Shown here: positions 44,315 through 53,918 of the stretch, piece after piece
How the letters are laid out: each line of letters starts with the position of its first letter
Position numbering within the stretch: position 1 is the first letter of the stretch
Assembly (NCBI RefSeq): GCF_028693135.1
Contig: NZ_JAQUVZ010000003.1
Span: 117,955-181,954, forward strand
DNA length: 64,000 nucleotides
Direction: 5' to 3'
Origin: Methanosarcina sp.
Lineage (GTDB): Archaea > Halobacteriota > Methanosarcinia > Methanosarcinales > Methanosarcinaceae
Program-made: the position numbers and the translations under genes
Notes under the pieces: model-generated
What the model was told of the DNA's origin: nothing
Databases searched by the model: none
Seen by the model: only the letters and a program-made list of their open reading frames with translations

Positions 44315-46810
44315 ATGAAAATAAACAAAAGAACGGCAATTTGTTTTGGGATATTTTTAGTTTTATTTATGATGACAGTAGGGAACGCGGCTGCAGTTCA
44401 GGAAGAGGGTATAAGAACCCGGATCATCAGCAATGAAGCAGAACAAGGCAATCCTGATATCGATGGGGACAGGATAGTTTGGCAGGATAGTCGCAATGGA
44501 GGAAGCGGATATTCTTGGGATCCCACTGGAAACTGGGATATCTACATGTACGATCTATCCACTTCCACGGAAACTCAGATAACCACCAATAACTCAACTC
44601 AAAAACTTCCTGCTATCTACGAGGACAGGATAGTGTGGGAGGACAATCGAAATGGAAACTGGGATATCTACATGTACGATCTATCCACTTCCATGGAAAC
44701 CCGGATAACCGCCAACGAATCAAATCAAAGTGAACCTGCTATTTACGAGGATAAAATAGTATGGCAGGATGATCGCAACGGGAACTGGGACATTTACATG
44801 TACGACCTCTCCACTTCCAAGGAAACCCGGATAACCACCAACGAAACAAATCAGAGTGATCCTGCTATTTACGGGGACAAAATAGTCTGGGTGGATGAAG
44901 TGCGGATAGATGATCCGGAAATTGCCGTAGACCCATATTTCTCTATAAACAACTTTATCTGCGTGTATGATCTGTCCACTTCCACGGAAACTCGGCTTCA
45001 TTCTGGATTAAGGATATGGAATCCCTCAATCTACGGAGACATTATTGTATGGGATGAGGAAGACTCTATAGCAGACAACAACATGGTTGTAATGTATGAC
45101 CTCTCCGCTTCCAGATTAAATATGATAGCTATTGAAAGAACAGCTTCTCCTGATATCTACAAAGATAGAATAGTGTGGACTCAAGATTTCTGGGATTTTA
45201 GAAATCATGTTCTCATGTATAATATTTCCACTTTCACTCAAACCGAGTTGACTGCCGAGGGTGTACATGAGTCGGGTTCTGGCAGTTTACCTGCTATTTA
45301 CGGGGACAGGATTGTTTGGGTACCCCCCAACGACGGAATCGACAGTGGAATCTACATGTTTACACTTGCTTCTACCGGGTCAACACCTGTTGATAACATT
45401 GAAATGGAAGCGGGAACTGAAACGCAGATTACTACAAATGGATCAGATCAATCAAATCCCACTATCTACGGCGACAGGATAGTATGGGCAGATTCCCGAA
45501 ATGGAAAAAGCATTGATAAATTCGAGTATCCAAGTGAAAGTTGGAATGTCTATATGTATGACCTCTCCGCTCACAAAGAAATTCAGATCACCAATGATAA
45601 CTCAGACAAACAATCTCATTCTATCTACGAGGACAGGATAGTATGGAACGAGTGGCGAAATGGAAACCCTGAGGTCTACGTTTATAACATCTCTACTTTT
45701 AATAAAACCAAAATCGCCGATGGTGTATCAGATCATCCCGTTATCTATAAGGACAGGATAGTGTGGGCAAGCAATAATATCTATATGTACAACCTCTCCA
45801 CTTCTACGGAAACTCAGATCATAAACGACACATTGTATCATGACTATCCTGCAATCTACGGAGACAGGATTGTATGGACAGAGTCCCGAAACGAAGGTTG
45901 GAATGAATATGGGGCTCAAGATGGAAACCTGGATATCTACATGTACGATCTTTCAACTTCCACGGAAACCCAGATAACCACCAATAACTCAACTCAAAGG
46001 CTTCCTGCTATCTATGAGGACAGGATAGTATGGGAGGACAAACGGAATGGAAACTGGGATATCTACATGTACAACCTCTCCACTTCCACAGAAACTCAGA
46101 TAACCACCAATGAATTTAATCAAGAATTCCCTGCGATCTATGGAGACCTGATTGTGTGGGTGGATGACCGCAGTGGCAGACACGATATTTACATGTACAA
46201 TCTTTCCACTTCCAGAGAAACCCGAATCACTACCAGTGGATCAGTCTGGTTCTATAATAAAGAACTTTATGATCCATTGGGAGTAATTAATGGAGTAGGG
46301 CCTGCTATCTACGGAGACAGAATTGTGTGGGAAGATGTACGCAATGGAAACTACGATATCTACATGTTTACCCTTGCTTCGGCTGAAGTGCTTCCTCTGG
46401 ATGACAATGAAATGGAGGAGGGCAATGGAGCTGGCAATGAAACAGGCAACGGTACTCAGGTTCCTGACAACGACTCCGATAATGGAGCTGGCAATGGAAC
46501 AGGCAATGAAACTCAGGTTCCAGACAATTGTTCTGCTGAACTAATGCCTCTTGATAATATGCAGGTTCTCAAGGAATATGTGGAATGTACATATGAATGC
46601 CATGAAAATACAAAAATAGGGCTGGCCTCTCTCCTTGATACCTCAATGTGTTACTGTGAAAATGGTGAGGATGAAAAAGCCGTTTCCATGCTTAAGTCCT
46701 TTATTCATCTAGCTGAAAAAATGAAGGAATGTAAGCAGGTCTCGGTTGATGAAGCGGATTACATGGTCAGGGAAGCAAAGAAAATTATTGATCAGATAGA
46801 AGCAAATTAA
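44315..46810 (+). CDS. Surface protein: TolB-like propeller repeats, paralogue of 40189 gene
   Basis: The 831 residues have a signal peptide and two blocks of TolB-like propeller repeats (about 35-355 and 370-700, phrase IYGDRIVWEDKRNGNWDIYMYDLSTSTETQITTN), followed by an acidic Asn/Gly linker and the same C-terminal helical domain as the 40189 protein (PDNCSAELMPLDNMQVLKEY... to KKIIDQIEAN). It lacks the PKD domain, the PD40 propeller and the Cys-rich tail. It ends where the neighbour's tail begins, so the tail was inserted just before the terminal IDQIE-N. Secreted, no anchor visible. Confidence 0.85.
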   Translation: MKINKRTAICFGIFLVLFMMTVGNAAAVQEEGIRTRIISNEAEQGNPDIDGDRIVWQDSRNGGSGYSWDPTGNWDIYMYDLSTSTETQITTNNSTQKLPAIYEDRIVWEDNRNGNWDIYMYDLSTSMETRITANESNQSEPAIYEDKIVWQDDRNGNWDIYMYDLSTSKETRITTNETNQSDPAIYGDKIVWVDEVRIDDPEIAVDPYFSINNFICVYDLSTSTETRLHSGLRIWNPSIYGDIIVWDEEDSIADNNMVVMYDLSASRLNMIAIERTASPDIYKDRIVWTQDFWDFRNHVLMYNISTFTQTELTAEGVHESGSGSLPAIYGDRIVWVPPNDGIDSGIYMFTLASTGSTPVDNIEMEAGTETQITTNGSDQSNPTIYGDRIVWADSRNGKSIDKFEYPSESWNVYMYDLSAHKEIQITNDNSDKQSHSIYEDRIVWNEWRNGNPEVYVYNISTFNKTKIADGVSDHPVIYKDRIVWASNNIYMYNLSTSTETQIINDTLYHDYPAIYGDRIVWTESRNEGWNEYGAQDGNLDIYMYDLSTSTETQITTNNSTQRLPAIYEDRIVWEDKRNGNWDIYMYNLSTSTETQITTNEFNQEFPAIYGDLIVWVDDRSGRHDIYMYNLSTSRETRITTSGSVWFYNKELYDPLGVINGVGPAIYGDRIVWEDVRNGNYDIYMFTLASAEVLPLDDNEMEEGNGAGNETGNGTQVPDNDSDNGAGNGTGNETQVPDNCSAELMPLDNMQVLKEYVECTYECHENTKIGLASLLDTSMCYCENGEDEKAVSMLKSFIHLAEKMKECKQVSVDEADYMVREAKKIIDQIEAN

Positions 46811-46980
46811 AGGTGAAGATTTAAGTTAACGTCATAAAGAGGTGATAACAGAAAACCAGTGAGACTGTTTATACATTCATTATTTTTTCTTTTTTGATCT
46901 ATTAAGGCCAATTCCCCGGCATTTTAAGTAAAACGAAGAAGCTGCAGGGATCAGTCTCCATTTCTTTTTTGAGCTTGAAT

Positions 46981-47145
46981 CAGGAGAGCAAGACGATCAA
47001 TGAAAATGAGACGGAGAACGAAGGACTGTAAACTGAACAGCAAACTGAAGCAAACTGATAAGGAAAAAACCCAGGCACGCCTGGATTTGAAATGACTTTC
47101 AGCGTCGTTGGCTTGCTTACAGTATTTCTGTACAAAAGAACGTAA
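46981..47145 (+). pseudogene. Ghost of a PGF-CTERM surface-protein tail
   Basis: One frame reads NENETENEGL, stop, TEQQTEAN, two stops, GKNPGTPGFEMTFSVVGLLT, VFLYKRT and a stop at 47143-47145. This is a PGF-CTERM sorting signal (TPGFE, hydrophobic helix, basic end) and its linker, aligning with the end of the 47658 protein (TENRGLETEKQTEQEKSQSTPGFE). Three in-frame stops show it is dead. It marks a lost member of the surface-gene array. Confidence 0.75.
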
Positions 47146-47657
47146 AAAGCCATAAAAGAAATTAAAAAAATTGCATGGAGTCTAAACATGACTTACAGGC
47201 AGTTCTCCTTTTATTCGATACCAGATTAAGCTTCGGTTTTTTATTCAAGATTTAAATCTCTAATCAGTTTGCTATACTCATAATTAACCAGAAGGCATCT
47301 TATCAGCTTTTATATGGACCTGGTGTTCCCCCGATAACAAAAAAATAAATATCAACATGAGACTCCTCTCAAAAAAATCGTCAGTCCTCAATTCTTAGAG
47401 AACTTCTGAAAATACTACGAAAAAAAGTATTCAATACTGGCTCAAATAGGAATAAATATATTCTTTTCTGCATAATTCTTTTCAGGCCCTAATAAGAAAT
47501 AGTCATCGTTTCAACCCGTATTCACAGGTTCTGTAAAGACTGATACGCATTTTTTTTCTGCAAATTCAGAACCTCACAGGAAATTCAAAAATCACAGAAT
47601 TCAGGAGCAGGGTAGGATAAAGTTGAAAAATTCCGTTTTGAATTAAGGGGTAAAAAA
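47146..47657. other. Intergenic upstream of surface gene 3
   Basis: No credible gene. The last 35 bp before 47658 (AATTAAGGGGTAAAAA) resemble the ribosome-binding region of the other two surface genes; the more distal leader is not conserved. Confidence 0.4.
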
Positions 47658-49688
47658 ATGAAATCTAAAAAAGGTATGACAGTTTATTCTGGAATATTTT
47701 TTATTTTATTTATTATGACTATAGGGAATGCAGCTGCAGATCTTGCAGAGGGCGTTGAAACCCGGATCATCAGCAATGAAGCAGCTCAGGAGGCTCCGGA
47801 TATCTCTGGGAACAGGATAGTGTGGACGGACAATCGGGATGGAGGAGGATGGGATTCCAATCAGCAGCCCGATGGAAACTGGGATATCTACATGTACGAC
47901 CTTTCTACCTCTACGGAAACCCGGATCACGACCGATGAATCAAATCAGGTGGAACCTGTTATCTATGAGGACAGAATAGTGTGGGCGGATAACCGAAATG
48001 GGGGAGGCAGGGATGAATATGGAAAACCCGAGGGGAACTGGGACATCTACATGTACGACCTCTCAACTTCTACCGAAACTCAGATAACTTCCAGCAACTC
48101 AACGCAGTGGAAACCGTCAATATACGGAAACAGGATCGTGTGGGAGGATAAGCGTAATGGAAACTCGGATGTCTATATGTATGACCTCTCCACTTCCACG
48201 GAAACCAGGATAACCACAGGTGAATCAAATCAGAATGATCCTGCTATCTCTGGGAATAGGATAGTGTGGTCGGATGACCGAAATGAAGGTCTGGATATCT
48301 ACATGTATGACCTCTCCACTTCCACGGAAACCAGGATAACCTCCGATTCCGGCTCATCCAAAAAACCTGACATATATAATGATCTGATCGTGTATGAAGA
48401 TGAGGATAGTACAGGCCTCTACGTGATCAATATGTACAGCCTTTCCAGCTCCACGGAAACTCTAATTGCCTCCGGGAGAACAGCTGATCCTGATATACAG
48501 GGAAACAGGATAGTGTGGATGGACGGGCGTAACTACGAAGACTCTAACACTGAGATATATATGTACGACCTCTCAACTTCTACGGAAATTCAGGTAACCA
48601 CCGATAATTCATTACAGGGGAAGCCTGCTATCTACGGGGACAGGATAGTGTGGGAGGATTGGCGCAATGGAAACCATGATATTTACATGTTTGCCGTTTC
48701 AGGAGAGGGACCGGAACAACCTGTCGCAGATTTCATTTCCAATGTCACAGGCGGCTATGCTCCACTTCCTGTCCTGTTTACCGACCTTTCGCAAAAAGCA
48801 ATCAGAAGGAGCTGGGACTTTAACAATGACGGAATTTCTGACGCTACTGACGACTCCCTGGTTTATGTGTTTACAGATGAAGGCACCTATACCGTTAATC
48901 TTACTGCAATCAATGAAAACGGGACCGCTTCGAAACAGGCCACAATAACTGTTTCCAGTGCAGAAGAAGAACACCGCAGCAGCAGTGGAGGAAGCAGCAG
49001 TGGTGGAGGAGGTGGTGGTTCCCCAGAACCTGCAAAAAATGTTGAGGTAAAGGAACTTGCACAGGTCTTCATTACAAATGGCAAAGAGGTCAAGTTTGAT
49101 TTTACGAAGAATGCAACCTGTGTCGTATACGTGAGCTTTGATGCAAAGAAGACCGTGGGAAAAACCACAACGATTGTTGAGGAATTAAAAAATAAGTCCG
49201 CACTTGTTTCCGAACTGCCTGCCGGTGAGTTGTATAAGTCTTTTAATGTCTGGGTTGGAAACGGGGGGTACGCAACCTCGACAAATCTAGAAAACCCGGA
49301 AATATGCTTCAAGGTTGAAAAGGTATGGATACAGGATAAAAAGATTGACCAATCCTCCATTATCCTCAACAGGTACAGCGATGAAAAATGGGAACAACTA
49401 CCAGCCAGTCTGTCAGGTGAAGATGACAAATACCTGTATTTCACAGCCAAAACCCGGGAATTTGCTTCCTTTGCAATAATGGGAGATGCAAAAAACACTA
49501 AGGAAGAAAAAGAAACGGGAATAAAATCTGAATCACTGACAGGAATAATTGATGAAAACGATACTGAGAATAGAGGACTGGAAACCGAAAAGCAAACTGA
49601 ACAGGAAAAAAGTCAGAGTACACCTGGCTTTGAAATAATTTACGGAATAGCCTGCATGTTTGGAGTATTCGTGGGTAAAAGAAAATAA
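47658..49688 (+). CDS. PGF-CTERM surface protein: TolB-like propeller, PKD and PGF-pre-PGF domains
   Basis: The 676-residue protein has a signal peptide, TolB-like propeller repeats (about 35-350), a PKD domain (about 355-435), a Ser/Gly linker (about 437-455), a PGF-pre-PGF domain (about 460-615, KVEKVWIQDKKIDQSSIILNRY) and the C-terminal sorting signal TPGFEIIYGIACMFGVFVGK. The signal is recognised by archaeosortase A, which removes it and attaches the protein to a lipid. It is thus an anchored surface protein, unlike the two upstream relatives. Confidence 0.88.
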   Translation: MKSKKGMTVYSGIFFILFIMTIGNAAADLAEGVETRIISNEAAQEAPDISGNRIVWTDNRDGGGWDSNQQPDGNWDIYMYDLSTSTETRITTDESNQVEPVIYEDRIVWADNRNGGGRDEYGKPEGNWDIYMYDLSTSTETQITSSNSTQWKPSIYGNRIVWEDKRNGNSDVYMYDLSTSTETRITTGESNQNDPAISGNRIVWSDDRNEGLDIYMYDLSTSTETRITSDSGSSKKPDIYNDLIVYEDEDSTGLYVINMYSLSSSTETLIASGRTADPDIQGNRIVWMDGRNYEDSNTEIYMYDLSTSTEIQVTTDNSLQGKPAIYGDRIVWEDWRNGNHDIYMFAVSGEGPEQPVADFISNVTGGYAPLPVLFTDLSQKAIRRSWDFNNDGISDATDDSLVYVFTDEGTYTVNLTAINENGTASKQATITVSSAEEEHRSSSGGSSSGGGGGGSPEPAKNVEVKELAQVFITNGKEVKFDFTKNATCVVYVSFDAKKTVGKTTTIVEELKNKSALVSELPAGELYKSFNVWVGNGGYATSTNLENPEICFKVEKVWIQDKKIDQSSIILNRYSDEKWEQLPASLSGEDDKYLYFTAKTREFASFAIMGDAKNTKEEKETGIKSESLTGIIDENDTENRGLETEKQTEQEKSQSTPGFEIIYGIACMFGVFVGKRK

Positions 49689-49798
49689 AGAAAAATCATA
49701 AAGAGCACGGCTTCAAAGCAGCAAATTTTATACTACCCGGAAATATAGGCTTATAACTAACCCAAAGGCTCTTTATAAGCTGCTTATGTTTTCGGGAG

Positions 49799-50104
49799 TT
49801 ATTTCTTTTCGACCTTCTCTTCTTTTAGCATCTTTTTTGCAATGATAAAGACCACAAATGCAATTATTATGAAATTTATCAGTTCCCCGAGAAAAGGTCC
49901 CCAACTTATTACTATGGGCCCGATTGCAAGGGTTGCAGTCTTCCAGGCCCCACCAGGGATAAAAGGTGTGATGATCGGCATGACGATGTTATCCACAAAA
50001 GATTTTATAAAAGCAGTGGATGCGATACCCATGATCAAAGCAATTGCCAGCGGAATTACCTTGTATTCATAAAGAAACTCTTTAAACTCGCTCAGAAATC
50101 CCAT
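49799..50104 (-). CDS. mscL: Large-conductance mechanosensitive channel
   Basis: The 101-residue protein has two membrane helices typical of MscL: FLYEYKVIPLAIALIMGIASTAFIKSFVDNIVMPII (first helix with the pore lining) and LGELINFIIIAFVVFIIAKKM (second). The charged C-terminal KKEEKVEKK follows. It opens a non-selective pore when membrane tension rises, protecting against osmotic downshock. The ATG at 50104 follows GGGAGG. Confidence 0.9.
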   Translation of the reverse strand: MGFLSEFKEFLYEYKVIPLAIALIMGIASTAFIKSFVDNIVMPIITPFIPGGAWKTATLAIGPIVISWGPFLGELINFIIIAFVVFIIAKKMLKEEKVEKK

Positions 50105-50766
50105 AATTATCCTCCCTATAAATGATACAATATGACTTGCCAATGTGAGTTTTTAATAAGGTAAGAAGCAGTGATCTGAAACAATGATACAAAACAGGGA
50201 TTAATGGTTGGAAATCCTGAATTAAGGCAAAATATGGGTGATTATCAAAAAGTAAATGTTGGAAATCAGAAATAAAGGATACACCCAGTAAACTATTGTG
50301 CTTATTGGCATGGGATCGTTTTTAGTTGACATTCAAAATGAATTCCATGATCCATTATAACTTTTTTTCGGGTTATAATAATTATTTATTAATGTTCTGG
50401 ATTCAGGGTTTGGAACCTGGGTTATTCGGAACTACTGGAAGATCCAAATAATTTAAATACAATCAATTCTTTCTGGTTAGAAATCAAACCATATAAAATC
50501 AAACAAATAATTGTTTAAAACAGTCACAAAAAACGTTTTGTGCTAACTTTCACATCTTATTTGCAGAAATTTACAGGTCGAATATTCTTACTTTACGCAG
50601 AAGGCTGCAAAAACGCCATCTGTTTTCTCAATCAAACTGTATTTTAAATATGCATCTTCTTCCCTTGATATTTCACGGGATTCTTCCCGAACCTGTGCGG
50701 TTCAGGTTTTGTTAAAGAAAACTCATAAACTCAATCTTTCCCATAAAAAACATATCAGGTCCTGTC
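50105..50766. other. Intergenic, no gene seen
   Basis: AT-rich DNA without credible frames or repeats. It should contain the promoters of MscL (minus) and the ABC transporter (plus). Confidence 0.45.
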
Positions 50767-51570
50767 ATGCAAAACATACTCTCAGTCAAATCTCTTACAA
50801 AGAAATTCGATGATTTTACGGCTGTAAAAGACATCAGTTTTGATGTTGAAACAGGTTCTATCTTTGCTTTTCTTGGTCCAAACGGGGCAGGCAAGTCAAC
50901 GACCATTAAAATGCTCACAACAGTCCTGAAGCCCACGTCAGGGGAAATCAGCATCAATGGGTTCAATGTGCTTAAAGAACAGGACAAGGCCCGTGCATCT
51001 TTCGGAATCGTTTTTCAGGACCATAGCCTTGATGAAGAGCTTACAGCTTACGAAAACATGGTCTATCATGCAGTCGTCTACAAAGTGCCTAAAAAAGAAA
51101 GGGCAGAAAGAATCCAGAAAGCCCTGGAGATTGTCGGGCTCTGGGACCGGCGGGAAGATTACGTTAAAAAGTATTCCGGCGGCATGAAGCGCAGGCTTGA
51201 GATTGCCCGAGCGCTTGTCCATTACCCGAAAATTCTTTTCCTCGATGAACCCACTGTGGGGCTTGACCCCCAGACTCGAAACTCCATCTGGACCCATATC
51301 AAAAAACTGAATGAAGAAAGAAAAATGACAATTTTCCTGACCACCCACTATATGGAAGAAGCCGAGTCGATTGCGGACCAGATTGCAATCATTGACCACG
51401 GAAAAATAATCGAATCCGGCACAGTAGAAGAAATCAGGAAACGGACAGAAACCGAATCCTTAGAAGAAGCTTTTCTGAAACTGACAGGCAGGGATCTCCG
51501 TGATGAGAATAATGAAACTGGAAATAAAATGAGAACTATTCGCGGTATGGGAAGGAGGAACCGGCATTGA
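50767..51570 (+). CDS. ABC-2 type transporter ATP-binding protein (DrrA-like)
   Basis: The 267-residue ATPase has Walker A GPNGAGKST, Q-loop GIVFQDHSLDEELTAYEN, signature YSGGMKRRLEIARAL, Walker B ILFLDEPTVGLDPQTR and H-loop TTHYMEEAE. The GLDPQTR after Walker B and the C-terminal SLEEAFLKLTGRDL place it with DrrA-like drug/lipid exporters. Its stop overlaps the start of the permease gene. Confidence 0.93.
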   Translation: MQNILSVKSLTKKFDDFTAVKDISFDVETGSIFAFLGPNGAGKSTTIKMLTTVLKPTSGEISINGFNVLKEQDKARASFGIVFQDHSLDEELTAYENMVYHAVVYKVPKKERAERIQKALEIVGLWDRREDYVKKYSGGMKRRLEIARALVHYPKILFLDEPTVGLDPQTRNSIWTHIKKLNEERKMTIFLTTHYMEEAESIADQIAIIDHGKIIESGTVEEIRKRTETESLEEAFLKLTGRDLRDENNETGNKMRTIRGMGRRNRH

Positions 51571-52319
51571 TTGAGGTAATCTACATCCTCTGGCTCAGAC
51601 AGCTCAAACATTACTGGCGCTCGAAATCCAGGCTGCTGGGCTCTCTCGGACAGCCCCTCCTCTTCATGATCACGTTCGGATTCGGGTTCGGTCCTATGTA
51701 TAGCAGAGCCAGTGGAGGGGCAAACTACATGGACTTCCTTGCTCCGGGAATAGTTTCCATGGCAATTCTCTTTACGGCTATCTTTTCAGGTCTGGAGGTA
51801 ATCTGGGACCGGCAGTTCGGTTTTCTTAAAGAGACTCTTGTAGCTCCGATCTCAAGGACAGAGATCATGCTCGGAAAAACCCTTGGAGGTGCAACTATAG
51901 CCATGATCCAGGGCCTGATCGTGCTTAGCCTGACCTATCTGCTCGGGTTCAGGATTCCCAGCCTCTTTAGCCTTGGGCTGGGGTTGATTTTCATGGCCCT
52001 GATAGCCATCTTCTTTACGGGCCTCGGTCTTGCCATAGCCTCAAAAATGAAAGATATGCACGGCTTTCAGCTGATTATGAACTTCCTGATCATGCCTATC
52101 TTTTTCCTGTCAGGAGCCCTCTTCCCCCTTGAAAACCTGCCCCCCGCAATTTATTTCATAAGCAGGATTGATCCCCTTACCTACGGTGTTGACGGCCTGA
52201 GGGGAGCCATTGCCGGGATGAGTACGTTTGGCATCTACAACGACCTGGCAATAATAGGTGTATTAGCAACCCTTGTCTGCGCGATCGGAGCAGTGCTGTT
52301 TTCGAAGCTCGAGGCGTAA
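51567..52319 (+). CDS. ABC-2 type transporter permease (DrrB-like)
   Basis: The 250-residue membrane protein has six helices in the ABC-2 pattern with FLAPGIVSMAILFTAIFSGLEVIWDRQFGFLKETLVAPISR, the classic signature, and a late GALFPLENLPPAIYFISRIDPLTYGVDGLR. The start codon is a TTG overlapping the ATPase stop (TTGA), so translation is coupled. Substrate unknown. Confidence 0.92.
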   Translation: MIEVIYILWLRQLKHYWRSKSRLLGSLGQPLLFMITFGFGFGPMYSRASGGANYMDFLAPGIVSMAILFTAIFSGLEVIWDRQFGFLKETLVAPISRTEIMLGKTLGGATIAMIQGLIVLSLTYLLGFRIPSLFSLGLGLIFMALIAIFFTGLGLAIASKMKDMHGFQLIMNFLIMPIFFLSGALFPLENLPPAIYFISRIDPLTYGVDGLRGAIAGMSTFGIYNDLAIIGVLATLVCAIGAVLFSKLEA

Positions 52320-52465
52320 GCGCCTCCTTCCTTCCAGAAAATATGGGTTTAAAAACTCGAAGTTCCTTTTGAAATTAAGGTATTACATAACATCAAAGTA
52401 CTATTTATGGCGTTAATGTATTATCTTATATCATTGTAGTATTAATTAATACTTTCAAACTGTGT

Positions 52466-52535
52466 GTCTAATTAGTTGCGTCTAATTAGTTGTGTCTAAT
52501 TAATTGTGTCTAATTAGTTGTATCTAATTAATTAT
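52466..52535. repeat. 14-bp tandem repeat, five copies
   Basis: GTCTAATTAGTTGT and close variants are repeated five times just upstream of the LysE gene, within its probable promoter region. Confidence 0.85.
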
Positions 52536-52560
52536 AGTGTGATAAAATGAGGCAGTGCAG

Positions 52561-53187
52561 ATGATGGATATTATTGAATTTTTAGCCATGGGATCATTTC
52601 TTGGCCTTGCTGCAGGAATGTCTCCGGGCCCCCTGCTGGCTGTCACTATTTCTGAAACTCTGCAGCACGGCAAATGGGAAGGAATAAAGGTTGCAATATC
52701 TCCTTTGATTACGGACCTGCCAATAATTTTAGCTGTACTGTTTGTTCTCTCACATCTGACAAATTCTGATTTTTTTATAGGGATCATTGCGTTTTTTGGG
52801 GCCTCATATCTGATTTATTCAGGAATCGAATCGCTGAAAATCAAAACGGACAGCGTTGAATTAAATGTAGAAAAGAAAGATGCCCTTAAAAAAGGAGTTA
52901 TCGTTAACTTCGGGAACCCGCACCCTTATGTCTTCTGGCTATCCATAGGCGGGCCGATAATTTATAAGAGCTTTAGCACTCATGTATGGGCTACAATCTT
53001 ATTCATAGCCGGTTTCTATATCTTTCTTGTAGGCTCAAAGGTAGTTGTTGCATTGATCGTAGAGAAATCAAAATATTTTATTAACAGCAAGTATTACTTT
53101 TCTATCATTCGTGTTCTGGGGATTGCACAGATTGTTTTTGGATTGACTTTTATTAAAGTGGGTCTGGATTCGTTGAATATAATTTGA
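52561..53187 (+). CDS. LysE/RhtB family amino-acid exporter
   Basis: The roughly 208-residue membrane protein has six helices and the family N-terminus SFLGLAAGMSPGPLLAVTISE, followed by GVIVNFGNPHPYVFWLSIGGPI. It would export an amino acid or related metabolite. The start could be the GTG at 52555 or either ATG at 52561/52564; GAGG lies upstream. The tandem repeat upstream may affect its promoter. Confidence 0.85.
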   Translation: MMDIIEFLAMGSFLGLAAGMSPGPLLAVTISETLQHGKWEGIKVAISPLITDLPIILAVLFVLSHLTNSDFFIGIIAFFGASYLIYSGIESLKIKTDSVELNVEKKDALKKGVIVNFGNPHPYVFWLSIGGPIIYKSFSTHVWATILFIAGFYIFLVGSKVVVALIVEKSKYFINSKYYFSIIRVLGIAQIVFGLTFIKVGLDSLNII

Positions 53188-53298
53188 AACAAAAACCGGC
53201 AAGAATGCAAAGAAAAGGGTGCAAACAAATAGAATAAACATTTATAAGCATTAATTTTTCAGCATTAAGTTTTTCTGAAAATTAGCTAAGAAGTAGAT

Positions 53299-53378
53299 GG
53301 TAGGGTTTTGAGTCCCTATTCTCAAGCCCTACCTGCGATCCAACCCATGATTAAGAGGAAACCCTATTACCCTTAATC
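53299..53378 (+). ncRNA. Twin hairpins with a shared loop sequence
   Basis: GGTAGGG-TT-TTGAG (53299-53312 with an internal mismatch) pairs with CTCAAG-CCCTACC (53321-53333) around a loop containing CCCTATT. After 15 nt, GATTAAG (53349-53355) pairs with CTTAATC (53372-53378), and its loop again contains CCCTATT. Both hairpins are about 110 bp after the LysE stop. Two stems of unrelated sequence carrying the same 7-base loop suggest a recognition element, for example a small RNA or 3' UTR structure. Confidence 0.45.
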
Positions 53379-53918
53379 TGTAAATCTATGACAGCATCAA
53401 TATATATATCATAATTGATACGAAAAATTGGTCTTTATTTTAAACTTTAATATAATTAAATAATTATATTATATTGAAAATTTTAATGTCGTTGAAAATA
53501 ACAGAAAATGTATAAGAAAAGCGTTATAGTGAGCTTGAAACTTTTTACGTCAAACTATTTTTTGCTTGAAAATAATTTTTTGTATAATTAATTTAATATA
53601 ACTCATTCTATTATTATATTATGGAGTTGGGAAGTAAGAGGGGATAATCTACCACATAAAAGAACCTCCTGGGGGTTGCTGATCTTTCTTCGAATCAATG
53701 TTTGGGGAAGCATAGTATTCGAAGAGACTGTATTGGGGAATACAGTAGATACAGCGCCTCTGGGTTTCTTCTTAAGCTAATTTTTCTGCTGTTTTTCACC
53801 GTCTGTTTTTTGATCATTTCAATTTCGATTAAACCTTTTTGTGCACTGTCTGTTTTTTGGCTTTTTGCTGTGACCTGGTATAGAAAACAAATTGAAGGGA
53901 ATCAAAGGTTAAAAGGTT
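53379..53918. other. AT-rich intergenic, one doubtful frame
   Basis: A frame from about 53702 encodes a hydrophobic LLKLIFLLFFTVCFLIISIS and another helix but has no ribosome-binding site and runs into the opposite gene's 3' end. I do not call it a gene. TATA-like sequences are near 53450-53470 and 53590-53620. Confidence 0.35.
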
